This document shows positions 51,566-59,181 of a stretch of 64,000 nucleotides of DNA, in pieces. The stretch comes from Nitrospira_D sp019636945 (GTDB taxonomy: Bacteria > Nitrospirota > Nitrospiria > Nitrospirales > Nitrospiraceae): positions 81,297-145,296 of the forward strand of contig NZ_JBLFBO010000008.1 in NCBI RefSeq assembly GCF_047338595.1, given 5' to 3'. The notes below the pieces were generated by a model that worked only from the letters and a program-made list of their open reading frames with translations, did not search any database and was not told where the DNA came from. How positions within the stretch are numbered: position 1 is the first letter of the stretch; each line of letters opens with the position of its first letter. The translations under genes were made by a program, and so were the position numbers.

Positions 51566-52534
51566 ATGGCTCGTGAACTCAATGTGATCAATAACAGTGG
51601 AAGCGGAGATGCGTGCACCTACATGTGGGCCTGCGCCATCTGTGATGAAACTGAACAATGTCAAAAGGATAAGGAAGGGCATAGCCGCTGGCTGGTGGCC
51701 AAGCGGATGGAGCGGATTGAGTACAAGGTACTCATCATGAGCAACAAGGGTGGTGTGGGGAAGAGTACCTGTACCACAAATATCGCGGTGAGTTTGGCTC
51801 TCAAGGGATGGCATGTCGGCATCTGCGATATGGACATCCATGGTCCCAATATTCCCAAGATGGTCGGGGCCGAAGGACAGAAGCTCAAGATCAGCACCTC
51901 TGGCGGGATTATTCCCTTCCAGGCGTATAATTTGAAGATTGCCTCCATGTCGTTTCTGTTGCAGAACTCAGACGATCCCATTATCTGGCGAGATGCCTAT
52001 AAGTATGAATTCATCAATCAGCTCCTGGGCGGAGTCGATTGGCAAGATCTGAATTTTCTCCTGATCGATCTTCCTCCGGGGACCGGCAACGAATCAGTCA
52101 CCACCATCGATTTGCTCGGCCAGGTCAGCGGCGCCGTCATCGTCACGACTCCTCAGGAAGTGGCGCTGCTCGATTCGCGCAAGTCAGTGACGTTTTGTAG
52201 GGATAGTGAAGTGCCCATCATCGGCATCGTGGAAAACATGAGCGGGCTTGAGTGTCCACATTGCCATACGCAGATCGATGTGTTTCGAAAGGGCGGTGGG
52301 GAAGCTTCTGCGAGCGACATGGGGGTTCCGTTCCTCGGGCGAATTCCGCTCGATCCGGACGTGGTTACGCAATCGGATGCCGGAGAACCTTTCGCGCTTT
52401 TCAACTCTGATACCCCTACGGCGGAGGCTTACCACCAGATTGCCAATCAGGTCGAAGGGTTCTGTAAGAAAGGGGCATCGCTCCTGAAAGTGGGAAAGCC
52501 GACCGCCGGGCCACTGAGAGGAATCAGTCAGTGA
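51566..52534 (+). CDS. mrp: Mrp/NBP35-type Fe-S carrier ATPase with N-terminal Cys cluster
   Basis: 322 residues of the Mrp/ApbC P-loop family, which holds and delivers Fe-S clusters. Deviant Walker A is SNKGGVGKSTCTTNIAVSLA, followed by DMDIHGPNIPKMVG and LIDLPPGTGNE. The C-terminal CxxC pair (GLECPHCHTQ) is the cluster-binding dimer motif. Uncommonly there is an N-terminal cysteine cluster (Cys17, Cys23, Cys26, Cys32; CX5CX2CX5C), like that of eukaryotic Nbp35, in place of the usual DUF59 domain. Its stop overlaps the GTG start of moeA. Confidence 0.92.
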   Translation: MARELNVINNSGSGDACTYMWACAICDETEQCQKDKEGHSRWLVAKRMERIEYKVLIMSNKGGVGKSTCTTNIAVSLALKGWHVGICDMDIHGPNIPKMVGAEGQKLKISTSGGIIPFQAYNLKIASMSFLLQNSDDPIIWRDAYKYEFINQLLGGVDWQDLNFLLIDLPPGTGNESVTTIDLLGQVSGAVIVTTPQEVALLDSRKSVTFCRDSEVPIIGIVENMSGLECPHCHTQIDVFRKGGGEASASDMGVPFLGRIPLDPDVVTQSDAGEPFALFNSDTPTAEAYHQIANQVEGFCKKGASLLKVGKPTAGPLRGISQ

Positions 52535-53829
52535 AAGCCGCCGATGCCATGAACGGATTGACCCAACTTCATGAGGCGCAACGGATTGTGTTGGATGCGA
52601 CGCCGGTGTTGGGAGTTGAAAAAGTCTCGATTTTGGATGTCTTGGGTCGTGTGCTGGGCGAAAACATCGTTGCGGAGCGAGACAATCCTCCGTGGGACAA
52701 TTCAGCCATGGATGGGTTTGCGGTGAGATGGGAAGATATCAAGCAGGAGCATGCCATCCAGAAGCCGGTGACTCTCTCGATTATCGAAGATGTTCCCGCT
52801 GGGACGATGCCGACAAAGACGGTCGGCCCTGGTGAGGCGATCCGGATCATGACCGGTGCGCCGATGCCCCGAGGAGCGGATACGGTGCTCAAGGTCGAAG
52901 ACACCGAACCCACACCGACGTCCGTACGTGTGTTGAAGCCTGAACCGAAGGGTGCCAATATCAGACCGCAAGGTGAGGACGTCAAAAAAGGCGACTGCAT
53001 GATCGCACAGGGGACGAGAATTCGCCCCGGTGAAGCGGGGATGCTCGCGATTCTTGCCAAATCCTTGGTATTCGCTTATCAGCGACCTCGCGTGGCGATC
53101 CTGTCGACCGGTGATGAATTGGCCGATTTGGATGAACGGTTCAGTGATGAGAAGATCATTAACTCGAATAGTTATGGGATTGCCGCGGCTGTCCAGGAAG
53201 CCGGAGGGGTTCCGCTCTTGCTCGGTATTGCCCGCGACACACCGGCCGCCCTCAAGGAAAAGATTTCGCAGGGGTTGAATGCCGATATCCTGGTTCTGTC
53301 CGGCGGGGTGTCGATGGGTGATTATGACTTCACCAAAGCGGTCTTCCGTGAGCTCGGGGCCGAGATGAATTTTTGGAAACTTGCCATCAGACCTGGGCAA
53401 CCCTTGGCATTTGGTTTGATCAAGGGCAAGTTGGCTTTTGGCCTCCCTGGCAATCCCGTGTCCTCCATGGTGACGTTCGAGCAGCTCGTGCGACCGGCGC
53501 TGCAGAAGATGAGCGGCTGTCGGAGCTACGGACGACCGGTACTACAGGCTATCTTTCAGGAGACTTTTTCCAAACGCAGGGATCGGCGGCATTTCTTGCG
53601 CGGGATCCTGACACGAGAAGAGGGTGTCTTCAAGGTTCGAACGACTGGTGACCAGGGATCCGGTATTCTGACCTCAATGGTCAAAGCCAACTGTCTCATT
53701 GATGTGCCGATTGAAATCGAGCGGCTGAATCCTGGCGACGAGGTCACGGTCCAACTATTGAGCGGGGAATCTTGGCCGACCACCATCGAGCGTCCACACT
53801 CCGGTGGACAACGCCTCTCCTGTTGTTAG
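52531..53829 (+). CDS. moeA: Molybdopterin molybdenumtransferase MoeA
   Basis: 432 residues. MoeA inserts molybdenum into adenylylated molybdopterin. Diagnostic stretches: RDNPPWDNSAMDGFAVRW, GEAIRIMTGAPMPRGADTVLKVED, LSTGDELADL, ILVLSGGVSMGDYDF and AFGLPGNPVSSMVTFEQLV. It ends in the usual MoeA C-terminal beta-barrel domain. The GTG start overlaps the mrp stop (GTGA), with AGAGGA eight bases upstream, so the two genes are coupled. Confidence 0.96.
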   Translation: MKAADAMNGLTQLHEAQRIVLDATPVLGVEKVSILDVLGRVLGENIVAERDNPPWDNSAMDGFAVRWEDIKQEHAIQKPVTLSIIEDVPAGTMPTKTVGPGEAIRIMTGAPMPRGADTVLKVEDTEPTPTSVRVLKPEPKGANIRPQGEDVKKGDCMIAQGTRIRPGEAGMLAILAKSLVFAYQRPRVAILSTGDELADLDERFSDEKIINSNSYGIAAAVQEAGGVPLLLGIARDTPAALKEKISQGLNADILVLSGGVSMGDYDFTKAVFRELGAEMNFWKLAIRPGQPLAFGLIKGKLAFGLPGNPVSSMVTFEQLVRPALQKMSGCRSYGRPVLQAIFQETFSKRRDRRHFLRGILTREEGVFKVRTTGDQGSGILTSMVKANCLIDVPIEIERLNPGDEVTVQLLSGESWPTTIERPHSGGQRLSCC

Positions 53830-53838
53830 AGAAACAAG

Positions 53839-53905
53839 GAGTCACTAGTCACTGGAGTAGAGAGTTTCGTCGTTGCCAATGACGAGTGACCGATGACCAA
53901 TCACT
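53839..53905. repeat. Inverted heptad array between moeA and mobB
   Basis: Left arm GAGTCAC, TAGTCAC, TGGAGTA; right arm AATGACG, AGTGACC, GATGACC, AATCACT. The right arm contains the in-frame ATG at 53893, which looks like a possible start codon for mobB but is part of the repeat. Confidence 0.7.
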
Positions 53906-53907
53906 AT

Positions 53908-54426
53908 ATGTCCATTCCGATCGTGTCTTTTATTGGTCGCTCGAATAGCGGGAAGACCACGTTAATTGAGCGTGTCATCCCCGAACTCGTGAAGGCCGGC
54001 TACCGCGTGGCGACCGTCAAACATGCAGGCCACGGGTTCGATCTCGACACGGAGGGTAAGGATAGTTGGCGTCATAAGCGCGCCGGTGCCAGCAGTGTGA
54101 TCGTCGTGTCGAAGGGAAGCCTGGCGCTTTTTGCCGATGTATCCGAACAGCTCAAGGTCGAAGAGGTCCGAGACCGCTTCTTGGATCGCTCGTATGATCT
54201 CATCATCGCAGAGGGATGGAAGAGTGAGGGCTATCCTAAGATCATCGTGGTGCGCGATCAGTTGGGCGAAATTTCCTATTCGTCCGATGGTCTTCTCGCG
54301 GTGGTCTCCGACAAACCGATTAATCAGCCGGTACCTGTGCTGCATCTGGACGATATCGCCGGTGTGGCTGCGCTCTTGATTCGGCAGTTTCCGCTTCGGC
54401 GCCGGGAGCATGAGCTGGACGTCTAG
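53908..54426 (+). CDS. mobB: Molybdopterin-guanine dinucleotide biosynthesis protein MobB
   Basis: 172 residues. The P-loop is SFIGRSNSGKTTLIERVIPEL near the N-terminus, then RVATVKHAGHGFDLDTEGKDSWRHKRAGA, and LIIAEGWKSEGYPKIIVVRD. MobB is a GTP-binding helper of bis-MGD synthesis. The ATG at 53908 (MSIPIVSFIG) is preferred over the one at 53893, because that codon sits inside the heptad repeat and would add MTNHY, absent from family starts. The cytochrome gene overlaps its end. Confidence 0.92.
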   Translation: MSIPIVSFIGRSNSGKTTLIERVIPELVKAGYRVATVKHAGHGFDLDTEGKDSWRHKRAGASSVIVVSKGSLALFADVSEQLKVEEVRDRFLDRSYDLIIAEGWKSEGYPKIIVVRDQLGEISYSSDGLLAVVSDKPINQPVPVLHLDDIAGVAALLIRQFPLRRREHELDV

Positions 54427-55120
54427 GACCACGATTGCATTGGCCGTCATGGTCGGAGCAGTCGCTCTGGCGGGGATTGCGATTCCCTTGACCGATCACC
54501 CCGAGTTCTGTGCCGGATGCCACACCATTGCCCCTTCCTACAAGAGCTGGGCAAAGTCCTCCCATAAAGATGTCGGTTGTGTTGCGTGCCATGTGCGGCC
54601 CGGTTTTCATGGTTGGTTGATCGACAAGGTTTGGGCTGGTGCGAGAGATGTTGCTATCACCCTCGTGGGAACTCCAACGGAGGCGCACAATCTGAAAGCG
54701 ACGGTGGATTCTGGAGTCTGTCTGAGTTGTCATCGACACATCCTTCGGGTCTCGGAAATTGCCTCCCGTGATCTTCCGCTACCGGTCAAGGAGGTAGGGC
54801 TGGTCGTGAGTCATCGTCGGCATATGGAGGCCTTCATGGTTCGTGGGCAGGGGGAAGGCTGCACGACCTGCCATGCCGGTGTCGTGCATGATGAACCGAT
54901 CAAGGGCTACCCTATCGTGATTCCTCGTGGCCATGTGTCTGCCGACAGTAAGCCCTGGTATCCATCCCATCCTGAAGGATCGGCCCTTCGCACCAGAGCC
55001 CTCAACGACTGTTTTCGCTGCCATGATGGAAAGGCTCAGTATGGAGCCACGGTGTTGGACAGACAGTGTGAGACGTGCCATCTTTCAGACAGGATCAGCG
55101 GCGCCTTGTTGTTCAATTGA
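54410..55120 (+). CDS. NapC/NirT-like membrane-anchored cytochrome with six haem sites
   Basis: 236 residues. A single N-terminal helix (IALAVMVGAVALAGIAIPLT) anchors it and the remainder should be periplasmic. Six CxxCH sites are present: CAGCH (34-38), CVACH (57-61), CLSCH (104-108), CTTCH (151-155), CFRCH (201-205), CETCH (220-224). NapC-type quinol dehydrogenases usually bind four haems, so this is an extended version. It could pass electrons between the quinone pool and periplasmic enzymes. Its start lies within the last bases of mobB, an overlap that suggests shared expression with the molybdenum-cofactor genes. Confidence 0.9.
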   Translation: MSWTSRTTIALAVMVGAVALAGIAIPLTDHPEFCAGCHTIAPSYKSWAKSSHKDVGCVACHVRPGFHGWLIDKVWAGARDVAITLVGTPTEAHNLKATVDSGVCLSCHRHILRVSEIASRDLPLPVKEVGLVVSHRRHMEAFMVRGQGEGCTTCHAGVVHDEPIKGYPIVIPRGHVSADSKPWYPSHPEGSALRTRALNDCFRCHDGKAQYGATVLDRQCETCHLSDRISGALLFN

Positions 55121-55133
55121 CTGTACTGACGTG

Positions 55134-55889
55134 ATGAGTTTAATGGTGAATCCTGTTTTGAAGGTCTCACAATTGACGAAGCGCTTCAGCGATTTTACGG
55201 CGGTGGATGGCGTGTCGTTCGAGATGCGTCCTGGAGAAATCCTTGGATTGTTGGGACCCAATGGAGCCGGTAAGACGACCACGATTCAGATGTTACTGGG
55301 ATTAGTCACACCGACCTCGGGATCCATCGAGGTATTCGGCCTGGATCTGTCCACTCACCGGGAGGAGATTCTGCAGCAAGTCAACTTTTCGTCCACCTAC
55401 ATTTCGATGCCGCAAGCGCTGACGGTCGAGGAGAATCTCTGGGTGGTGGCGAGGTTATATGGACTATCCGACATCGCACAGCGGATCGACAAGGTGGTCA
55501 GAAAGCTGGAGATGGAAGAGTTTCGACGGAAAGTGACCCGGAAGTTGTCATCCGGGCAGATGACCAGGCTGGCGTTGGCCAAGGCCATTCTCACGGAGCC
55601 ACGCATCCTCTTTCTTGACGAACCGACCGCAAGTTTAGATCCCGATGTGGCGTACAAGATCAGGGCTTTGTTAAAAGATGAGCAGCGATCGTCAGGCCTG
55701 AGCATTCTGTACACGTCTCATAATATGCGGGAGATGGAGGAAATGTCAGACCGCATTGTGTTTCTCCAGCGTGGACGGCTGGTGGCTGAGGGAACGGCGC
55801 AGGCGATCGTGGATCGGTTCGGGCAGACGGATCTCGAGGAGGTTTTTCTGAAGTTGGCACGGGAATCAACGGCTTCTTTGTCATCATGA
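55134..55889 (+). CDS. ABC transporter ATP-binding protein
   Basis: 251 residues. Walker A is LGLLGPNGAGKTTTIQMLLG, the signature is KLSSGQMTRLALAKA, Walker B is ILFLDEPTASLDPDVA, and the H-loop is ILYTSHNMREMEEM. It is of the DrrA/NatA type that works with ABC-2 permeases. It starts 13 bases after the cytochrome gene, and its stop overlaps the start of the next gene. Two genes on lies the ABC-2 permease. The transported substrate is not evident. Confidence 0.93.
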   Translation: MSLMVNPVLKVSQLTKRFSDFTAVDGVSFEMRPGEILGLLGPNGAGKTTTIQMLLGLVTPTSGSIEVFGLDLSTHREEILQQVNFSSTYISMPQALTVEENLWVVARLYGLSDIAQRIDKVVRKLEMEEFRRKVTRKLSSGQMTRLALAKAILTEPRILFLDEPTASLDPDVAYKIRALLKDEQRSSGLSILYTSHNMREMEEMSDRIVFLQRGRLVAEGTAQAIVDRFGQTDLEEVFLKLARESTASLSS

Positions 55890-56296
55890 TACATCCGTTC
55901 CTCGAGTTCGTCCTCGGGTTTGTCATGGGGGGATTGGTCGTTAGCGCGGCCTGGGGATTGTTTTGGTTAGGGGTGAGTCTGATAGGCCGAGGCCGAGGGA
56001 CCTGCGGGTGGCCGGTTGTGTTGAAAAGCATGGCCGCAGGAGTGGTTCCTCTCTCATTGGTGGGAGTGCTTCTCTGGTGGCTGGGAGGAACGGTGAGCAT
56101 GACACTGGTGTTCGGAGCTGGTCTCATAGGTATGCCGACGGTGCTATTCGGGCTCTGGATGCGACGGATGCCTGATGGACGACGGGCAGGGACACATATG
56201 ATTGCGGGAGTCAGACAGTTGATGGCGGAGCTTCTCGGGATGCAGCAGGGATGCGGCGGCTGCCACCATGAGCACAAGCATGAGACGTGCGGATGA
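55886..56296 (+). CDS. Small membrane protein with Cys/His-rich tail
   Basis: 136 residues. The first two-thirds hold three hydrophobic helices (FVLGFVMGGLVVSAAWGLFW, VVPLSLVGVLLWWLG and MTLVFGAGLIGMPTVLFGLW). The C-terminal tail reads QQGCGGCHHEHKHETCG, with three Cys and four His in seventeen residues, a plausible metal-binding patch. CGGCH matches a haem-binding motif only formally. It sits between the ATPase and the permease of one ABC transporter, with overlaps on both sides. I do not recognise the family. Confidence 0.75.
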   Translation: MIHPFLEFVLGFVMGGLVVSAAWGLFWLGVSLIGRGRGTCGWPVVLKSMAAGVVPLSLVGVLLWWLGGTVSMTLVFGAGLIGMPTVLFGLWMRRMPDGRRAGTHMIAGVRQLMAELLGMQQGCGGCHHEHKHETCG

Positions 56297-57084
56297 AACT
56301 TCATCGTGTCGCGGCGCTGATCTTCAGGCATCTGTATCTCTATCGGAGAAGTTTGCCGCGGATCATGGAGATTTTCTACTGGCCGTTTCTCGATCTCGTG
56401 ATTTGGGGATTCATCACGTTGTACCTTGCACGGTACCAGCCACAGCTTCCCGGGTTCGTGACCTTCTTCTTGGGGGCGCTCATCCTCTGGGACATCCTGT
56501 TCCGTGCGCAGCAGGGGATTACGATCACATTTCTCGAAGAGCTTTGGGCGCGCAATCTCATGAATTTGTTTGCGAGCCCGCTGAAGCCGAGCGAATTTCT
56601 TGTGGCGACGATGGCGATGAGCATCATGAAGGTCACGGCGGTTTCGATCGTCATGGCGGCCTGCGCCCTTGTTTTTTATTCGTATAACGTACTGATGATC
56701 GGTTTGTGGCTCGGTCCCTTCGTATTGAACCTTGTTGTGACCGGGTGGATCATCGGCGTGTTTACCACATCGCTCATTATGCGATTTGGGCAGGAAGCAG
56801 AGGTCCTGGCCTGGAGCATGGTCTTCCTGTTTCAGCCCATCTCCTGCGTCTTCTATCCGCTGGAGGTCTTGCCGGCCTGGCTTCAGGGAATCGCGTGGGT
56901 GAACCCGGCTGCACATATTTTTGAGGGGATGCGGGCTGTGCTCACGACGGGACAGGCTCCCCTTGGCGATCTGGCCTGGGCGGTTGGGCTCAACGGGGTC
57001 CTGGTGATTGGTGTGGTCGGCTGGTTTTACCGAACAATGGCTTACTGTAAAGATCGAGGGCTTCTGGTTCGAGTTGGGGAGTAA
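56293..57084 (+). CDS. ABC-2-type transporter permease
   Basis: 263 residues with six membrane helices, matching the ABC-2 permease fold (LPRIMEIFYWPFLDLVIWGF, LGALILWDILFRAQQG, FLEELWARNLMNLFASPLKP). The late motif FQPISCVFYPLEVLPAWLQGI is typical of the family (the YPLxxLP-type segment). It closes the ABC operon with the ATPase at 55134. The ATG at 56293 overlaps the stop of the preceding gene. Confidence 0.92.
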   Translation: MKLHRVAALIFRHLYLYRRSLPRIMEIFYWPFLDLVIWGFITLYLARYQPQLPGFVTFFLGALILWDILFRAQQGITITFLEELWARNLMNLFASPLKPSEFLVATMAMSIMKVTAVSIVMAACALVFYSYNVLMIGLWLGPFVLNLVVTGWIIGVFTTSLIMRFGQEAEVLAWSMVFLFQPISCVFYPLEVLPAWLQGIAWVNPAAHIFEGMRAVLTTGQAPLGDLAWAVGLNGVLVIGVVGWFYRTMAYCKDRGLLVRVGE

Positions 57085-57123
57085 GGTTGTAATCGGCAAA
57101 GCGCTATGCTACTGTAGCTCTGA

Positions 57124-57155
57124 CTCGTATCGCCCTGGGCCTCGCGATACCGAGT
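57124..57155 (+). promoter_or_regulatory. Bulged 11-bp hairpin between the ABC operon and the RRM gene
   Basis: ACTCGTATCGC pairs with GCGATACCGAGT with one bulged base; the loop is CCTGGGCCTC. It lies 40 bases after the permease stop. There is no T-run, so it is either a processed 3' end or part of the long leader of the RRM gene. The remaining leader up to 57309 contains no gene. Confidence 0.45.
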
Positions 57156-57309
57156 GACTATCAGAGAAGGCCCACAATGTCGATGTTGCCTTGTCCGGGA
57201 ATCTTGTCGGAAGTCAGACCTAAGTCGCTGCATCGATCGCGTCTTCGGCCCGCTCCTTCCCCGTTCCTCGTGCTCAAGACAATGTCATTATCCTAAAGGA
57301 GGAACCCCA

Positions 57310-57648
57310 ATGGGTTCGAAGATCTATGTCGGTGGGTTGCCCTACTCGGCGACCGAGCAGCAATTGAGTGACTTATTCGCAGCGCATGGTGCAGTCGCCT
57401 CTGCGCGCATCATTACGGATAAGTTCACCGGGCAATCCCGGGGATTCGGCTTCGTGGAAATGTCGTCGGATGCCGAAGCTCAAGCTGCCATCACGGCACT
57501 CAACGGGTCAGAAATGGGTGGCCGGACTCTTACAGTCAATGAAGCACGTCCCCAGGAACCGCGGACCGGTGGTGGCGGTGGTGGGCGTGGTGGATTCGGT
57601 GGAGGCGGCGGTCGCAGTGGAGGCGGTGGAAAGCGTGATCGCTGGTAA
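57310..57648 (+). CDS. Glycine-rich RRM RNA-binding protein
   Basis: 112 residues. One RNA-recognition motif covers 1-80: RNP2 is KIYVGGLPYSA and RNP1 is SRGFGFVEM. The tail is Gly/Arg-rich (GGRGGFGGGGGRSGGGGKR). Such short bacterial RRM proteins are often made under cold stress, and they bind single-stranded RNA. The Shine-Dalgarno AAGGAGG lies seven bases upstream of the ATG and a strong terminator follows, pointing to high expression as a single-gene unit. Confidence 0.95.
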   Translation: MGSKIYVGGLPYSATEQQLSDLFAAHGAVASARIITDKFTGQSRGFGFVEMSSDAEAQAAITALNGSEMGGRTLTVNEARPQEPRTGGGGGGRGGFGGGGGRSGGGGKRDRW

Positions 57649-57672
57649 GTAATCGGTTCCAGACATTGGACG

Positions 57673-57708
57673 GAGGGGCTGCCATACATGATGGCAGCCC
57701 CTCTTTTT
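57673..57708 (+). terminator. Strong intrinsic terminator of the RRM gene
   Basis: A perfect 13-bp stem (57673-57685 with 57691-57703), a five-base loop ACATG, then five T residues. Confidence 0.95.
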
Positions 57709-57775
57709 ATTTGAGTGAAGGGATACGCGTACTGCATTGCGGGGTTCCAATGACGGCCAGGGCACGTGTGGGATC

Positions 57776-58438
57776 ATGAATGGAATGTCATCAACGTCAA
57801 CGTCTGACGACATCAACACATTTTCATTTCAGAGGAGTCCGGTATTGGTCGTTGAAAACTTCTGGTCCGCCGAAGAGCGACAGTTTTTTCGCGACCGGAT
57901 GACTCAAGCGGCCTGGAAAAGTCTCTCTGATCTTCCCAATGTGCGAGAAGACTTTCCCCAATCGGGAAACTGGGCGAAAGCAGAAATCGGTCCTCCGGAA
58001 GGGCAACGGTTGTTATCGCGGGTTCAGTTTCCGTTCATCCAAGACTACATCGAGTCCTTTTCCGGTATCATCGGACGGCATCTGGGATTCAGCTACTATT
58101 CCTACTCGGCTGGCGATTGCCTCCTCACTCATGATGATACGGATCAGGGCCGGCCGATCGCTGGGCGTCGGACTCTGCAACGCAGGATCGCTCTGGTCAC
58201 CTATTTTCATGAGGAATGGCAGCCGGATTGGGGAGGAGAATTGATCATCTATGCGACGCGAACAGGGGAGCACACTGCCAAGCCTGACCTTGTTCCCACA
58301 CATTGTATCGAGCCGCGTCCGGGATCGTTGGTGATGTTTACCGTCCCTCGATTCCATCGAGTGTGTCGAGTAGATGCCACGGCTGGGCAGCATCGGCGCT
58401 TATCGATTGCGGGATGGTTTATGACGGAACATGACTAG
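57776..58438 (+). CDS. 2-oxoglutarate/Fe(II)-dependent oxygenase-like protein
   Basis: 220 residues with a predicted double-stranded beta-helix. Iron ligands can be assigned to the HxD-type segment LLTHDDTDQG and the distal His of PRFHRVCRV; the 2-oxoglutarate-binding Arg in HRRLSIAGWF fits its usual place. The middle stretch LVTYFHEEWQPDWGGELIIY is typical of prolyl-4-hydroxylase-like and Ofd1-like enzymes. The substrate is unknown. The ATG at 57776 was chosen; 57785 is an alternative. Confidence 0.82.
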   Translation: MNGMSSTSTSDDINTFSFQRSPVLVVENFWSAEERQFFRDRMTQAAWKSLSDLPNVREDFPQSGNWAKAEIGPPEGQRLLSRVQFPFIQDYIESFSGIIGRHLGFSYYSYSAGDCLLTHDDTDQGRPIAGRRTLQRRIALVTYFHEEWQPDWGGELIIYATRTGEHTAKPDLVPTHCIEPRPGSLVMFTVPRFHRVCRVDATAGQHRRLSIAGWFMTEHD

Positions 58439-58532
58439 CAGCGTAACAGGCGGAGACTAAGATTCAGTCGGAGAGAGTTCGATGCGCGTTGTTAAATTTG
58501 AACCTCGGCCTTCCCCTTAGCCTGGGCCGGGT

Positions 58533-59024
58533 CTAACCAAACCATTCGGCATCATTTGCAGCACGGGCAGGTTGTTCCACTCCAAGGGGCGTTGCCGGTT
58601 GGGCGAGTACGTTTTTTACCAGCGCGAGCAGACGATCACGTTCGAACGGCTTCGCCAGAAATGGGAGCGTTCCTCGTTTGATCCCGTGCCCCGCAAGCTC
58701 TTTATCGGGATTCCCTGACATAAGAATGATGCGAAGTGCGCTCCGAATTCTGGTCGCTCGCACGGCTAGTTCAAGGCCATTGACGTGCGGGAATTGATTC
58801 GAAGCAGAGGCAATTTGAAATCCCGGAGGAGGCAACACCAGGTCTGTCAGAAGAAGATCGATCGATCCCGTGTGTTGCGTACAGATCTTTAGCGCTTCCG
58901 AGCTGCCGTCGGTCCCCAGAACAGCATATCCGGCTTCTTCTAGAAACGCCTTGCAAAGGTTTACGATCGGAAGATCGTCGTCAACAATGAGAATCGTCGG
59001 TGGTTGTGCTTGTCCAGCCGTCAT
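58533..59024 (-). CDS. Response-regulator receiver protein with an insertion
   Basis: 163 residues, a single receiver domain. The acidic residues are in IVDDDLP (14-18), phospho-acceptor Asp61 is in IDLLLTDLVLP, and the switch Lys is in PFLAKPFERDR. Between the phosphorylated strand and helix 3 there is an unusual insertion of about 18 residues (PPPGFQIASASNQFPHVNG). A short tail follows. No output domain and no adjacent kinase gene. Confidence 0.85.
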   Translation of the reverse strand: MTAGQAQPPTILIVDDDLPIVNLCKAFLEEAGYAVLGTDGSSEALKICTQHTGSIDLLLTDLVLPPPGFQIASASNQFPHVNGLELAVRATRIRSALRIILMSGNPDKELAGHGIKRGTLPFLAKPFERDRLLALVKNVLAQPATPLGVEQPARAANDAEWFG

Positions 59025-59181
59025 GTGCGTCCTCTACGGTCTCAGGCCATCATAGTCCCGTCCATGCGATAGGGCGAGAGAAACCGATGTTTTAGCTTGG
59101 ACTAGCACATTGGGAGAGGCCAAGATTTAATCTGGTGAGTATCCGCTTTAAACGAGGCCATCAGGGAGGGGACGACACAGG

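Noticed and set aside
56249..56263. CGGCH as a haem-binding site in the small ABC-operon protein
   Set aside because: The tail is very rich in His and Cys and its side of the membrane is unknown; a metal patch is at least as likely, so it was not called a cytochrome.
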